Below, piece after piece: positions 1 to 9,959 of a stretch of DNA of 64,000 bases; the stretch's first letter is position 1; every line of letters begins with the position of its first letter. Source of the stretch: Acanthosepion esculentum (taxonomy: Eukaryota > Mollusca > Cephalopoda > Sepiida > Sepiidae); assembly GCA_964036315.1 (NCBI GenBank), contig OZ038511.1:1355126-1419125 (forward strand). The letters are read 5' to 3'. The notes beneath the pieces were generated by a model that had not been told where the DNA came from, made no database searches, and worked only from the letters and a program-made list of their open reading frames with translations. Position numbers and translations under genes: made by a program.

Positions 1-1330
1 AAGGCTCTGTGTGCCACCCTCTGAGTCGCTTCCTTGTAGATATAATTGACGCATTGATCGGAAAGTCTCCTTCATATGTCCAAAACTGCCCACTTCATGG
101 AAATAATCAAAGATGCTCCCATCCTATCCAACCAGAGGGTCAGCTTGGACATGGTGAGTTTGTTCATGGAGGATTGAGTTTGTACCCATGGAGGAGGCAC
201 TCTCAGTAGTCAGAGACAGATTGGCCTCTGACTCATCCCTAGAAGAATGGACCAGTATTCCAATAGATAATCTAATGGAGATGTTGACTTTTTGTACACA
301 AACAACACACTTCGGAATGGGATCACACATATATCGACAGGATGAGGGCTCAGCAATGGGCTCGCCAATATCACCAGCAATGGCAAATATATACATAGAA
401 TATTTTGAGGAAATGGCATTAGAATCTATATCTCTAAAGTCAACTCTATGGTTAAGGTACATAGATGACACCTTCCTACTCCAGCCACACCAGGAAGATG
501 TTCAGGTTCTATTGGACCATATGAACTCAATAAGACTTTCGATACAGTTCACAATGAAGAAAGAGAGTAACAACACTCCCATTCCTGGATGTTCTAATAT
601 CTCGAACAGAGCATGGGTTCAAGACATCCATATACTGTTAACCAACATTCACTGGACAATACCTCAATTTCAACTCCCACCATCCATACAACATAAAGAA
701 AGGGATTGTCTGCTGCTTACAACACTGAGCAAAAGTCATAAGTGGCAACCCAGAGACAGATAAAGAATTGGTCAGTATAAGTAGTACCCTACAATGCAAC
801 AACTACCCTGGATACATGGCAGCAGCCCCAAAAAACTGGGATAGGCGGGTACAAGAGGAGGACAACACTCAGAAAACACTCTGCCTGCCTTATGTAAAGG
901 GGTTATCAGAGAAAATACAAAGGATCTGCAGTCCATATAACATCAGGACAACCTTCAAAAGCTGGACAACACTTCGCAGGTATTTCTCCCAAGCAACCCC
1001 CCCATAGAGGAGAACATGACTCAAGACTGTGTGTACGCTATCCCATGCAGCTGCAGAAAGAAATATAAAAGGTAAGTTAAGGCTTCAAGAACACCAGAAA
1101 ACTGTAACATGAGGGGAAGTGGAAAAATCAGGTGTGGCTAACCATATATGGAAATAAAAGAGATCACTGCAAACTGTGGGATCAGGTTGAGATCATAGCC
1201 AAAGAACATCATTGGAAAATACATAAACTAAAGGAATCTGCACATATGCTAGGCCACAAAAATCTCCTGAGCTGACCAAGCATAGAAATGATTACAATAT
1301 GGGAACCAGTAATAAGGAGTGACAGAGAAA
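1..1330 (+). pseudogene. Penelope-like element (PLE), RT to GIY-YIG region, 5' end outside window
   Basis: A reverse transcriptase of the Penelope type, which primes cDNA synthesis at the target, followed by a GIY-YIG endonuclease region. Residues from the first bases (KTAHFMEIIKDAPI, then VSLDMVSLF) read as the finger region. AMGSPISPAMANIYIEYFE and RYIDDTFLL follow; the catalytic YIDD is intact at about 458-469. After about 585 the frame breaks repeatedly. CLPYVKGLSEKIQRICSPY is near 880-940, the Cys-rich GIY-YIG start CVYAIPCSCRKKYK at 1028-1069 (stop follows at 1073), and KLKESAHMLGHKNLLS with SIEM.TIWEPVI near 1226-1315. This order and these motifs are those of the common animal PLE. The gene begins before the window. 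Stops and frameshifts make it a dead copy. Confidence 0.9.
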
Positions 1331-1800
1331 AATGATAATAACGAAACTTGCAATATGAATTCTGGCAAAAAATAATGCAATGATAACAGCAAAAATTGCA
1401 ATATGAGCACTGATAAAAATGGTTGCTGAAGACATTTGGTTTATAATACCCAGAAATTCATACACAGATGTCTTCAAGGACACATGGCACAGTGGATAAA
1501 GGCATTAGTTAGAGCCAGTGACAGGACCCAAAGAGTGAGAATTCAATACCTGGTTAAGGCAGTAGAGAACTTGGAGAGGGGAATTAACAGGAGATCCATT
1601 AGACATGGCACGTGGAACTAGAACAGTCTATCCCAGTGAGCGAAATAAAGGATTCAATTCGACATTCCAACTACCTGGAAGGCTGGAGCATACAACGGCT
1701 GAAACATTGTAATAAATATGGCAACAAAGATGAGGACAATTGTCTGAATAATGTAAATAGTGTAAAACATGATACATGATTAATAAAAATATGTAGCAAT
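1331..1800 (+). repeat. PLE 3' tail joined to a tRNA-derived SINE-like unit (copy 1)
   Basis: Immediately after the PLE coding relic, 1345-1470 carries a repeated phrase (ttgcaatatgaa...ctgg twice). The tRNA-like stretch starts at 1471. It has an exact RNA polymerase III box A (tggcacagtgg, 1484-1494) and a weaker box B-like string (gagaattcaatacctgg, about 1537-1553). A non-tRNA body follows with gagcatacaacggctgaaac and gatgaggacaattgtc, ending near an AT-rich tail. Diverged copies lie at 13553-13888 (-) and 62559-63010 (-). Whether the whole stretch is PLE 3' UTR or a separate SINE is unresolved. Relative to copy 2, this copy lacks about 18 bases near 1590. Confidence 0.75.
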
Positions 1801-1855
1801 TTTTAAATGGTGTTGGTGTTTAAACTGCTAAAGGTTTCATACACTCACACATTCA

Positions 1856-1858
<3 letters not shown>

Positions 1859-1899
<41 letters not shown>
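1859..1899. repeat. (AT)n microsatellite
   Basis: An uninterrupted AT dinucleotide run just beyond the SINE-like unit. Such runs commonly follow retroposon tails. Confidence 0.97.
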
Positions 1900-1900
<1 letters not shown>

Positions 1901-2848
1901 CCATAAACCTGGGTGCTCTCTATGGAGGGTAGTGTCACAACAACATTATGTAAAGTGATGCTGCTGCAATTTCAGTTACCAGTGGATTTTATGGGGTGAA
2001 GGTGCTAGAAGTTGAATTGTCCTCCTAGACTGGCTGATACTCAAGGCTAGAGAGATCTGTCTGTCTTACTATTTTAGCTATAAGTGAAAGAAAAAAGGTG
2101 GATTCATAATTTTTCCAAGGGCATTAAAGCAAAGGAAACAGACTAGATTCAGCAAGAATTTAAACTCATTGAGCCAATATCATTTTACACACTGATAACT
2201 GTTACACCTTTTGCACTTCTTCATATGCATAATAAGAAATTTTGGAAAGTTCTCAGCCCTTCTTAAAAATATCTAATATTTAATCATTTAGTTATATTTT
2301 GGAAAGTGGACTAGAACCAGATTTTTTAAAAACTTTTGATGAAATAAGTTCAAACTCTGACTTAGGCTGTTTATCTTTATAGGAAAGATATGAATCAGCT
2401 AGTGTTTGTTCCCTTTCTGATTATCAGATACTTTGATAAAATATCTTGTTGCTGGAATATGTCAACAGTTGATGAAAACAAAAATGGTTCAGAAGCATTT
2501 GGGGAAATCAATCTTCTGTGTCTTCAGGTTCAGCCACTAGCAGGTAAAAGCTCTATTATCAACATCTTTCTCATTCTCAATGTGTCATCTCCATCTGACA
2601 AGTGGGCGAGTGTGGTTTTCAAAGGCTTTCTAACCTGATTATCCATTCATTTGTTCAAACTTGTCAAATAGGTTACTCATTGACATATAAAGAAACACAT
2701 GAAAAAACACAAAACTGTGTTATACGCGATATAAAGACACATACATATATACATATAAATATATGTACACCCATATGTCCTAGCACCCATATAAATGAAT
2801 CAACACTTCAAGTGTGCATCCCCACAAAAAGAACGTTTTTAGGGAATG
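1900..2848. other. No recognised feature
   Basis: AT-rich sequence with short open frames on the + strand (2390-2638 and 2602-2895). Their translations show no family I recognise, and there is no convincing pair of splice sites. Confidence 0.5.
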
Positions 2849-4190
2849 TTAATTTGTTCTTATGTCTACACTTGAAAATTTGTTCATTCCTTTGATTTGA
2901 CAACTGGTTAGCATTTCTGTATTTGATTATTGCAATTTTCTCTCATATATACAGATCGCATCTGTCCTGGAAATTGTTGGGGGTTTGAGACTGACAAATG
3001 ATTTCCCATTTGATTAATGGGGTGAAACCACTATCTTTAACCTTCCAATAATGCTTAGATAGAGCAGTTTGGTGTCTTAAGGAAGCATTTGAGAAAGAAT
3101 GTTGGTGACTGTATAGTCTCTGTTTCCAATTTCCAGTGGATATCCCTATGTATGTTTTTGTCGTTGATGTTTTCTGTCAGAAAAATGGTAGCTTAGTATA
3201 CCACATTTTCCGAATTACAGATACGTCTGACTGGGCAATTGGTCCCGGTTTTACAGTTATAAGAGCGCTTGTTTTCTTTTGATTTGCCGTCATGAAATTC
3301 TTTTAGTGTTTGGCTGTTGTGTGTGCTAATAATATTCTGTGTGTTTTTGGTGCAGGAATAACTAATTTTGAGAGTTTTTCTAGTGAAAACCTTCTGTAGG
3401 GGGTTTATTTTGATTAAAATGTTTGCCTACTAAGTTAAAGAAGTGCCTGCCAATATTTACATTGGATAGCTACAGAAAGGAGGGTTGGACCATATTATTT
3501 TTCTGTTTCTGTGGTCCTACTCGTTTTATTATTTTCCAAAGATTCCTGGTAAACTAATTTTTGTTTGAAATTACTCTTGCTGATGTCTTCATTGTAAGTT
3601 ATTTTGTTCTCATTAAATATTTTTTGTTAGACGATAATTTATTTATTCTAATGTTTATAGTGTAAGGGATTTGTTTAATTATTGAGTCTGGGTGATTGGA
3701 GTTTATGTTAATGTAAATAGGAGTTTGATTTTCTTCTCTTTTTTTTTTGAACTGGCTTAAATGTGTGGTTAGAAAGGTTGAAAATGACATCTAAGAAATT
3801 GATTATCTTAGATGAGATTTCAATTTTGAAACCTAGAAATTGGAAAGACCTTATAATTTTCTTCTGTATTCTAGAAGATAGAGGACCATTAATATTTGCG
3901 ATATAAATAAGTCGGCCATCTCTGTAAAGGCCCACTTATTTAAGATAAAAAAAAACTACTAAGAATGTCTACTATTGAGATACCTACTAAATCCGCAATT
4001 TGAGCGGAGTCATAGGCTGTCATAGAAAACGTCAAAATTATCATTACATCTTTTGACCCATGTAGAATTGTTATATATTAGTAGAGATTGTCTAGCAGGT
4101 AAGATAACTCCAGAATTATCATTAGTGATGTCAATTTAACTTTTAGTAAAGTCTAAAGTTTTTAGTAGTAGATCTTTTGAAATGGAGGGG
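2849..4190 (-). pseudogene. Second PLE-like retroelement, distinct lineage, RT thumb plus GIY-YIG
   Basis: Read on the - strand, the order matches a retroelement protein common in cnidarians and molluscs. It begins near 4180 with PSISKDLLLKTLDFTKS, then STWVK, and GLYRDGRLIYIANINGP at about 3885-3935 (consensus GLYRDDG, one Asp replaced by Gly). It continues with FLGFKIEISS and INFLDVIFNLSNHTFKP (about 3740-3830), IYININSNHPDSIIKQIP (about 3660-3715) and NKLSS. Toward the C terminus a GIY-YIG-like segment reads KTYIGIS (frame-shifted, near 3130-3165), and the protein ends near 2850 with CRHKNKL, as expected of the family. Several frameshifts and stops show it is inactive. It differs clearly in sequence from the PLE at 1-1330. 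Confidence 0.8.
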
Positions 4191-4520
4191 TCAGTCAGTT
4201 ATGTGCCATGCATGATACATGCATAGGCGAACATGTATCTTTCGATACCTGACTGACGAGGCTGATTTTTCCCGCAGTAGGTTGCCATTTCTTTCTGCGG
4301 TAGACCAGTTGCCATCTAAGGCTATAGAACCCGGTCTGTCCTGCTATTTATCCATCTTCTCCCTCCAGCTATTTACCCATAGTTTCTCATTTCCTCCATG
4401 CCATACTCCTGATGAGGTTTGAAATGATTCGGTATTTGGGACTTCGCCAGGCATATACAACTTAGTGGACTAATATAGTCCCTCTATCAGATCAAGACAT
4501 TCAGTTTGGAGCTGTTCCCA
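4191..4520. repeat. Dispersed repeat fragment of unknown class
   Basis: GC-richer, CpG-containing sequence between two retroelement relics. The phrase ctaaggctatagaacccggt near 4317-4336 recurs in diverged form (ctaaggctatagatcccaat) at 33942-33961, with similarity over about 45 bases. No coding capacity is seen. It may be a piece of an LTR or a SINE; I cannot assign a class. Confidence 0.5.
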
Positions 4521-6660
4521 ATCCTAGCTAGATTAAATGCATGTTCAGAATACAAGTGGTGATTTTTTTCAGGTAGAAGTAAAGATGTCTGATTATGCTA
4601 TTTGCTTCAGTGTAGTAAGCTGTTGTTAGAATTGGGTGCATAACAAGTAGATTGGTTAAGCTTGCAAAAGAAGATGATTCAAATTGTGCTCCCCAATCCA
4701 TGGTGATAGTTGTCGGAACATGAAATCAACTAATCACAGATGTGATGAAAGTTTATATAATTATCTGAGAGCATATGCTAGTAAGGGCGGGGGTTATATT
4801 TGGCAGGGGTGGGTGGAATATGTTAATGCAAATGGAGATAGGATAATATCCTTAACATGGCGTAGATAGGAGACCAGTTATGTCGATATGGACAAGATCA
4901 AATCGGGTGTTCGAAAAAGGAAAATATGTCATAGCTGATTTAATAGGCCGCACTATTTTAGCTTTTTGACATTGTGAACCGTGATGTGACGATACGCTTG
5001 TGTCTTTTTTTTTTAATACCAGGCCAGACATAATTTTTACTGATAAGACTGGAAATGGCTTTAATTTCTGGCTGATATATTGGATGCAAAGTGTCAAAAG
5101 TCAAACATCTGCCTGCAGAGGGTTTTGGGAATAAAAGGTCATAAATTTCCCGTAGAAATGTCGCACCATAAGGATTTCCTTATTTAAGGAATAAGTATCT
5201 TCTTTTGTAGTGAAGAATATTGTTCTGTTGAAAGGTTTTTAGCTCTTCATCATCCTTTTATACTGATTCAATAGCCGTCGATTACTGGTCTTATGTCTAT
5301 TATTGAAATGTTTCTGGAAAAGGTGTCTGCCAATGTTGAAAGTACTTTTTATATGTTGAGTGTCAGACTTGAATAGAATGATAAAATCGAAATGCGTAAG
5401 TTCGCGGGATGAGTAGTTATCAGACTTTGTTTGTATTATTTGGACCAAAGTCTTATGGTCAGTGAGGAGATTTTTCTGTCTAAAAATGTCGGATGGCATA
5501 GTAGACAGCCATCAGTTCGTGTCCGAATGTATTATATCGGGTACCAATTTCCGACAACTTCTTTTTAAGAGAAAAAGTATATAGGTTACCATTTTCCCAA
5601 TGAACGCTATTGCAATTGCTGCACTCAAGGCAAAATTTGAAGCATCTACTAATAAGAACATATCTGCTCTATAATTAGTACGTACAAAAGTACGATTAGC
5701 AACATTGTATAACTTTTCTATCGTCAAATTGAATTCTGATAATTCTATTTCGAACAGATCGATGTTGCAATTCTTTTTCTTTTTTCCTTGGAGTACATTC
5801 ATTAATGGGTAAATTATTTCAGTTAAGTTTGGGATTAACTTTCGATAAAATTAAACATACCGAGAAATTGGTATAATTGTTTAAAGGGTTTGGAGAGCGG
5901 GAATAAACTAATAGCTTCAGTTCTTTCGGGTCTGATGCCATTCTTTGACCTAAAATGTGAACCTCAGGTAAGCCAAATGTACATTTTTATAGTGTCCATT
6001 TGGACGTTGTACTTTCAAAATCTTTCGAGAATTGTTTGTAAATGACATTTATGTTCTTTTGGTGAAGTACTGGCAATAAGGACATTGTTAATGTAGCTGA
6101 AAACTGAGTCCAGTTCTTGAAAAAAACTTGATTAATAACTGTTGAAATGTCTATTCCGCATTCTAAGTCCAAATAGTAAGCAAAAAAAAAAAAAAATCAA
6201 ACAACCTAAAAAAAAATTGTGATTGCCTTTTTGTTTCTTCCTCTACTGATATCTGATGATGGACCAGAATCAGATTGATTTTTGAAAATATCGTAGCACC
6301 GTATAATTGGCTGCTGAAATCCAAAATGTTAGAAATTTGGTAACGATCCGGAACCGTGATGGAATTTAGTCTCCAGTAATCACCACAAAGTCTCATGAAA
6401 GAATTTTTTTTCTTTGATACTATATGTATTACTGGTATGTAAGACCAGTTGCTATCGGAAGGGGGATTCATACTAATATTCACTGAATCTTGTAATTCCT
6501 TATTTACCATCTGAATCTTATCAGGGTCAAGTTGGTGAGGGTGTGTAAAGACAGGGGCAGTGGTTTTGATTCGATTCCTAATGTGGTTTTTTCCAAGCTT
6601 ATTAGAATTTGGTTCCATTATGTTATGAAAATCCGACAATATCCACAATAATTCGGATTC
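4520..6660 (-). pseudogene. Ty3/gypsy retrotransposon pol relic (RT, RNase H, integrase)
   Basis: Domains run in pol order on the - strand. RT: HPHQLDPDKIQ, SDSNWSYIP, RLCGDYWRLNSITVPDRYQI and NILDFSSQLYGATIFSKINL (6240-6560). The YxDD box near 6070-6085 reads YINN, so both metal-binding aspartates are lost. RNase H: LLVDASNFALSAAIA (about 5650) and LLTDHKTLVQIIQTKSDNYS with HIKSTFNI (5330-5465). Integrase: SQCQKAKIVRPIKSA and TRFDLVHIDITG (4870-5010), then TMDWGAQFESSSF (about 4670-4705) where the second catalytic Asp would be. A poly-A/poly-T slip near 6181-6215 breaks the RT frame. No LTRs, gag or protease are visible. It resembles mdg1/297-type gypsy pol in animals. Confidence 0.9.
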
Positions 6661-6744
6661 TTGCCCTTCTGCTGCGACTTTTGGGCTGAGAAGAATCCCT
6701 GTTTGGGGGCAACCAACAAACTTTATGAGTCAGCGTGTCAATTA

Positions 6745-7620
6745 GTTGTGTCTTTTTTCAATACAGGTGTCCCACATGGCTCTCTCCTCTGTCCTACTCT
6801 TTTCTGCTACATATTAACGATCAGCCAAAGAACATTCTCAGATTCATAGTAAATATATATGCAGATGATACCATGGTTTATGGGTGCACCACCAAAAATA
6901 TAGGTGACCAGAATCTGACAGCTGATCTCTCCATTAACTTTGCTCGCACAACAAAATAGGGGAGGAACAGATTTCCAAAACCAAAGCTACTGATATTTCA
7001 TAATCTCAGAGCAGAACCAGAGTTTTCTCCAGGTATGATGAACGCTTGTATTTTCAATGGAGCTCCTTGCCTGCAACGTCTATTGGGACACAAACTAACA
7101 CCAGACCTCAAGTAGAACTCGTATATACGATTTGTCACTAAAGACGCTGCAAAAATGGCCGAATCCTGCCATGCTCTGAAAAAAATCAGAAATCTCTGCA
7201 AAATCAGATCAAGTCAAAAATGAACTATTGCTGCCATATCTGGTTCGGAGCTGAGAGTTCTCACTTTCCATCTTCGATCGAGTTCAAAAGCGTTCGCGCA
7301 GCCTTGTGGGTGATGAATTGTTTTCCATCCTTCGACCTTTTTCCTCACAGACGGGACATTTTTAGTCTCTCTTTGATCTACCACTATTTCCATGACAGTT
7401 GTTCGGACGAGCTACATTCCTTGATTCCACCAGTTCAGACCTTCACAGCAAGGACCTGTTATGCCATGTACACTGAGTCGACTCATCCTCATTACTTTCA
7501 TATTCTATTGGGAACGAATATGTTCTACAAAATTTCTTTTCCAGAACTGTTACAATGTGGCGCAGATTCCTGAGGAGATGCTTCTCTGATCACTACAATC
7601 TTAATTTCTTCAAGTTGAGT
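6745..7620 (+). pseudogene. LINE-A (Jockey/CR1-like) RT C-terminal half and 3' end
   Basis: Non-LTR retrotransposon RT. TGVPHGSLLCPTLF (about 6765-6806; consensus GVPQGS) is followed in another frame by the catalytic box YADDTMVYG (about 6858-6885), with both aspartates kept. Downstream, frame-shifted text reads GAPCLQRLLGHKLTPDLK (near 7060-7115), then the thumb/tail region with FPHRRDIFSLSLIYHYFHD, CSDELHSLIPPVQTFTART and HPHYFHILLG (about 7340-7510). The same tail recurs at 41330-41610 and in the copies at 48150-51370. Frameshifts and stops make it non-functional. Confidence 0.85.
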
Positions 7621-7635
7621 GTCAACTGTAATGTA

Positions 7636-8300
7636 CCTTGCATATCCTCATAATATACCAACGTGATAGTTTAGATCATAACGGTCAACTCTTTTTATCC
7701 GCTCGTAATAAGTGTAAGCGTGTCCTCAATAAGGCTAAGTTGCTGTTTGATGATAGCATAAGACATCATATAGACTCATATAAGTTTGGTTGTCGTGGTT
7801 ACTGGCGTTTCTGTAAGAGTGTGTTAAATAAGGTTAAATCCTCAAACCGTCTTCTCTTCAATCAGTTTGAAGTGTTATCATCTACAATTGTTAAATCAGA
7901 ATGCTTTACTCGTAAAATACTCTTTCAATTTCACTCTCGACTTATCAGGAGCATCTTGGCCTGATTTTTCACTGATAATGGAATATCTACTGAGTGATAT
8001 GTGAGTGATATGCATATAACTCCGTCTGTGGTTTCTGCTATAATCTTCAAACTAGATCCCCACAAGGCATGCGGACTTGACAGTAACTGTCCTAAGGAAA
8101 TGTGCTTCTGAACTGACTCCTGTTATCTCCAAACTCTACATCAAATGCTTTGCTGCTTCTTGCTTTCCAGCTTGTTGGAAATCTTCTGTAGTTTCCGTCT
8201 TTAAGAACTCTGGTGAAGCTTCTGATCCCTTGAATTATCGTTCCTTTTGGGGAGGCAAAGAACTGGAAGCTCTAATCAACTCCGAATTGGAGTAGTAAGT
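7636..8300 (+). pseudogene. LINE-A linker and RT N-terminal half
   Basis: The first part (7670-7960) is the endonuclease-to-RT linker: LFLSARNKCKRVLNKAK and YKFGCRGYWRFCKSVLNK. The RT fingers follow across frame breaks: ITPSVVSAIIFKLDPHKACG (about 8010-8075), CASELTPVISKLYIKCFAAS, CFPACWKSSVVSVFKNSGE and ASDPLNYRSF, ending at KELEALINSELE (8260-8295). This half should precede the RT C-terminal half but lies downstream of it, so 6745-7620 and 7636-8300 cannot be one intact insertion. Confidence 0.85.
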
Positions 8301-9064
8301 GTGAAATAATAATAATTCCTTTCACCCACTACCTTCAAATTCGGAGGACTGGGAAAAAAAAGAAGGAAAGGAATTCGCGAGCCTATGTGAAATTGTTTGG
8401 GGCCAATGAAAACCTTAGCTTCACAGAATTTAGCTGGTCAGCCAAGAAGGAAAGAAAAGTAGTGAGCCTATGTGAAATTCTTTTTTATGTAAAAATGAAG
8501 AGAAAAATTAATGAGAGAAGAGTGTTGTTTCAGTTTGTTGTGACTTGCATTGATGTTCTCGCTAGTGTACAATTACTCGCCATTATTAGCCTCTAACCAA
8601 GCACGCGGCACTTCAAAGAATTTTCTCTCGACAATCCAAGAAAACTAAGTATTTCAAGCTGTCCTTCTTCATCTACTTTTGAACGTACGCAACTGTATAT
8701 CCCTTTTGTGAGCAAAGAATTATCATACCTTTGTTTTAAACATTTTTAATATTATTTGGTGTCAGATCATTTAATCTGTTGTATAAACATTTCCTCTTCA
8801 TGACAATACATTAAAACTATGGACTTTAGAAATTTGATTTATTTTACTGAAACGAGCTATTGACACTACATCAAGCGTGTAAATACATGAATAAATTCAT
8901 TATCTTGTTTTGTCAAAATTACCCGTGTCTTTCCTTGTCATTATCATCCTTCATTAATCTTTTTGGCGTGGGTAAATCAACTGTTCATTTTAACCGCTAA
9001 GACCTACGCCACTATAGGTCAAGCATCTAACTTCGAATGGCCTATTCAGATAAATAATATACCG
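8301..9064. other. Unassigned sequence, possible insertion within LINE-A
   Basis: This separates the LINE-A RT N-terminal piece from its apparent continuation at about 9065. It contains a 69-codon open frame (8387-8596) with no recognised similarity. CpG is more frequent here than in the flanking AT-rich sequence. Confidence 0.4.
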
Positions 9065-9320
9065 ATGAGTAAACAGTTATTACTGAATTTGTCTATCAAG
9101 CTTTAGATAAGAACAGCGAAACTCCAGCTGTAGCTTTAGAGATATCGAAGATGTTTCCCAGGGTTTGGCATGCTGGTCTTCACAAGATGATGGGGCCATG
9201 GTGATTCTAGCCGAATATTTGCCTTGATACAATCTTTCTTAGTAAATCGTGTAAAGTCATATTGAACTGTTGCTATTTTAGATCCTTTCATAAATTATTA
9301 CTTCTTGTTATATAAAATAC
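9065..9320 (+). pseudogene. LINE-A RT middle fragment
   Basis: A short, frame-shifted match to the part of LINE-A RT that follows the fingers. The text reads (VYQ)ALDKNSETPAVALEISK across small shifts, then FPRVWHAGLHKMMG near 9150-9200, where the family has the palm motif DISKAFDRVWHAG. ALIQSFL-like and LNCCYFRSF follow near 9225-9290. It probably continues the fragment ending at 8300, separated by about 760 bases. Confidence 0.7.
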
Positions 9321-9919
9321 AGTTACGGATCGTTCGCCAACTATTATTTTTTAATTGTAGAGGAAATTCTTATAATCTATATAATAAATTTGAAGTTCAG
9401 TGTTTCACACTTTTTCAACTTTACTCTGAGAGGCCGTAGCTCAAGATATCATACCATTTTGGAATCAGGCCGACTCCGTGAGCAAATTAAAAACATTCTG
9501 AGCCAGATCTGGACCTGCAATCCTGAAATTTTTAGATTCCCAAGATCTCATTACTGTTATTCTTTTCGGCGATTTTTTACGTGATTTTTGCGACTAATTT
9601 TTTTTACGGTAACAATTTTTATAACTTGGAAATAAATTTAGGAATAATCGAAATTAATTGCGAAATCCAGCGAAAGGTCACCCATGAAATAAAAATAATT
9701 GTTTATACGAAAATTAAGGCCCTACGTACATCAAATTGTATTGAAATTAAGTGGCGACAGAAGAAATAACGTTGAACCTATAAAAGTTAAACTTAAATAT
9801 TAATGCAATATTTAAATGCAACGATCAATTTGGGTTCTTTTGTAGTTTATTGTTGCCTATTGCATCTACTCCTCCCTACCTATTGTGATGAAGGCCCAAT
9901 CAAGAACCCTCTGCAGAAG
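9321..9919. other. No recognised feature
   Basis: Contains a 64-codon + frame (9390-9584) starting near RGRSSRYHTILESGRLREQ, which is compositionally ordinary. I do not recognise it, and no splice context is evident. Confidence 0.4.
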
Positions 9920-9959
9920 CTAGCTTAAATGCCGCCCGATAGTGCGGCTTTTAAGCTAG
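9920..9959. repeat. GC-rich hairpin, 16-bp arms
   Basis: Arms at 9920-9935 and 9944-9959 (ctagcttaaatgccgc and gcggcttttaagctag) are complementary except at one position. They flank an 8-base loop (ccgatagt). The stem base next to the loop is five GC pairs, which is unusual in this AT-rich setting. No element boundary or gene is evident around it. Confidence 0.8.

Noticed and set aside
188..763. PLE RT frame read as a possible intact host gene (telomerase-like RT)
   Set aside because: The text matches Penelope RT and loses frame repeatedly downstream; it has no telomerase features.
1471..1560. A functional tRNA gene
   Set aside because: Box A is exact but box B is degraded and no cloverleaf can be drawn; the repeated copies show it is a SINE head.
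2390..2895. Overlapping + strand frames of 82 and 97 codons
   Set aside because: No recognised similarity; composition like the AT-rich surroundings.
4520..6660. An endogenous retrovirus with envelope
   Set aside because: No envelope-like frame or LTR pair is visible around either pol relic; both are best called Ty3/gypsy retrotransposons.
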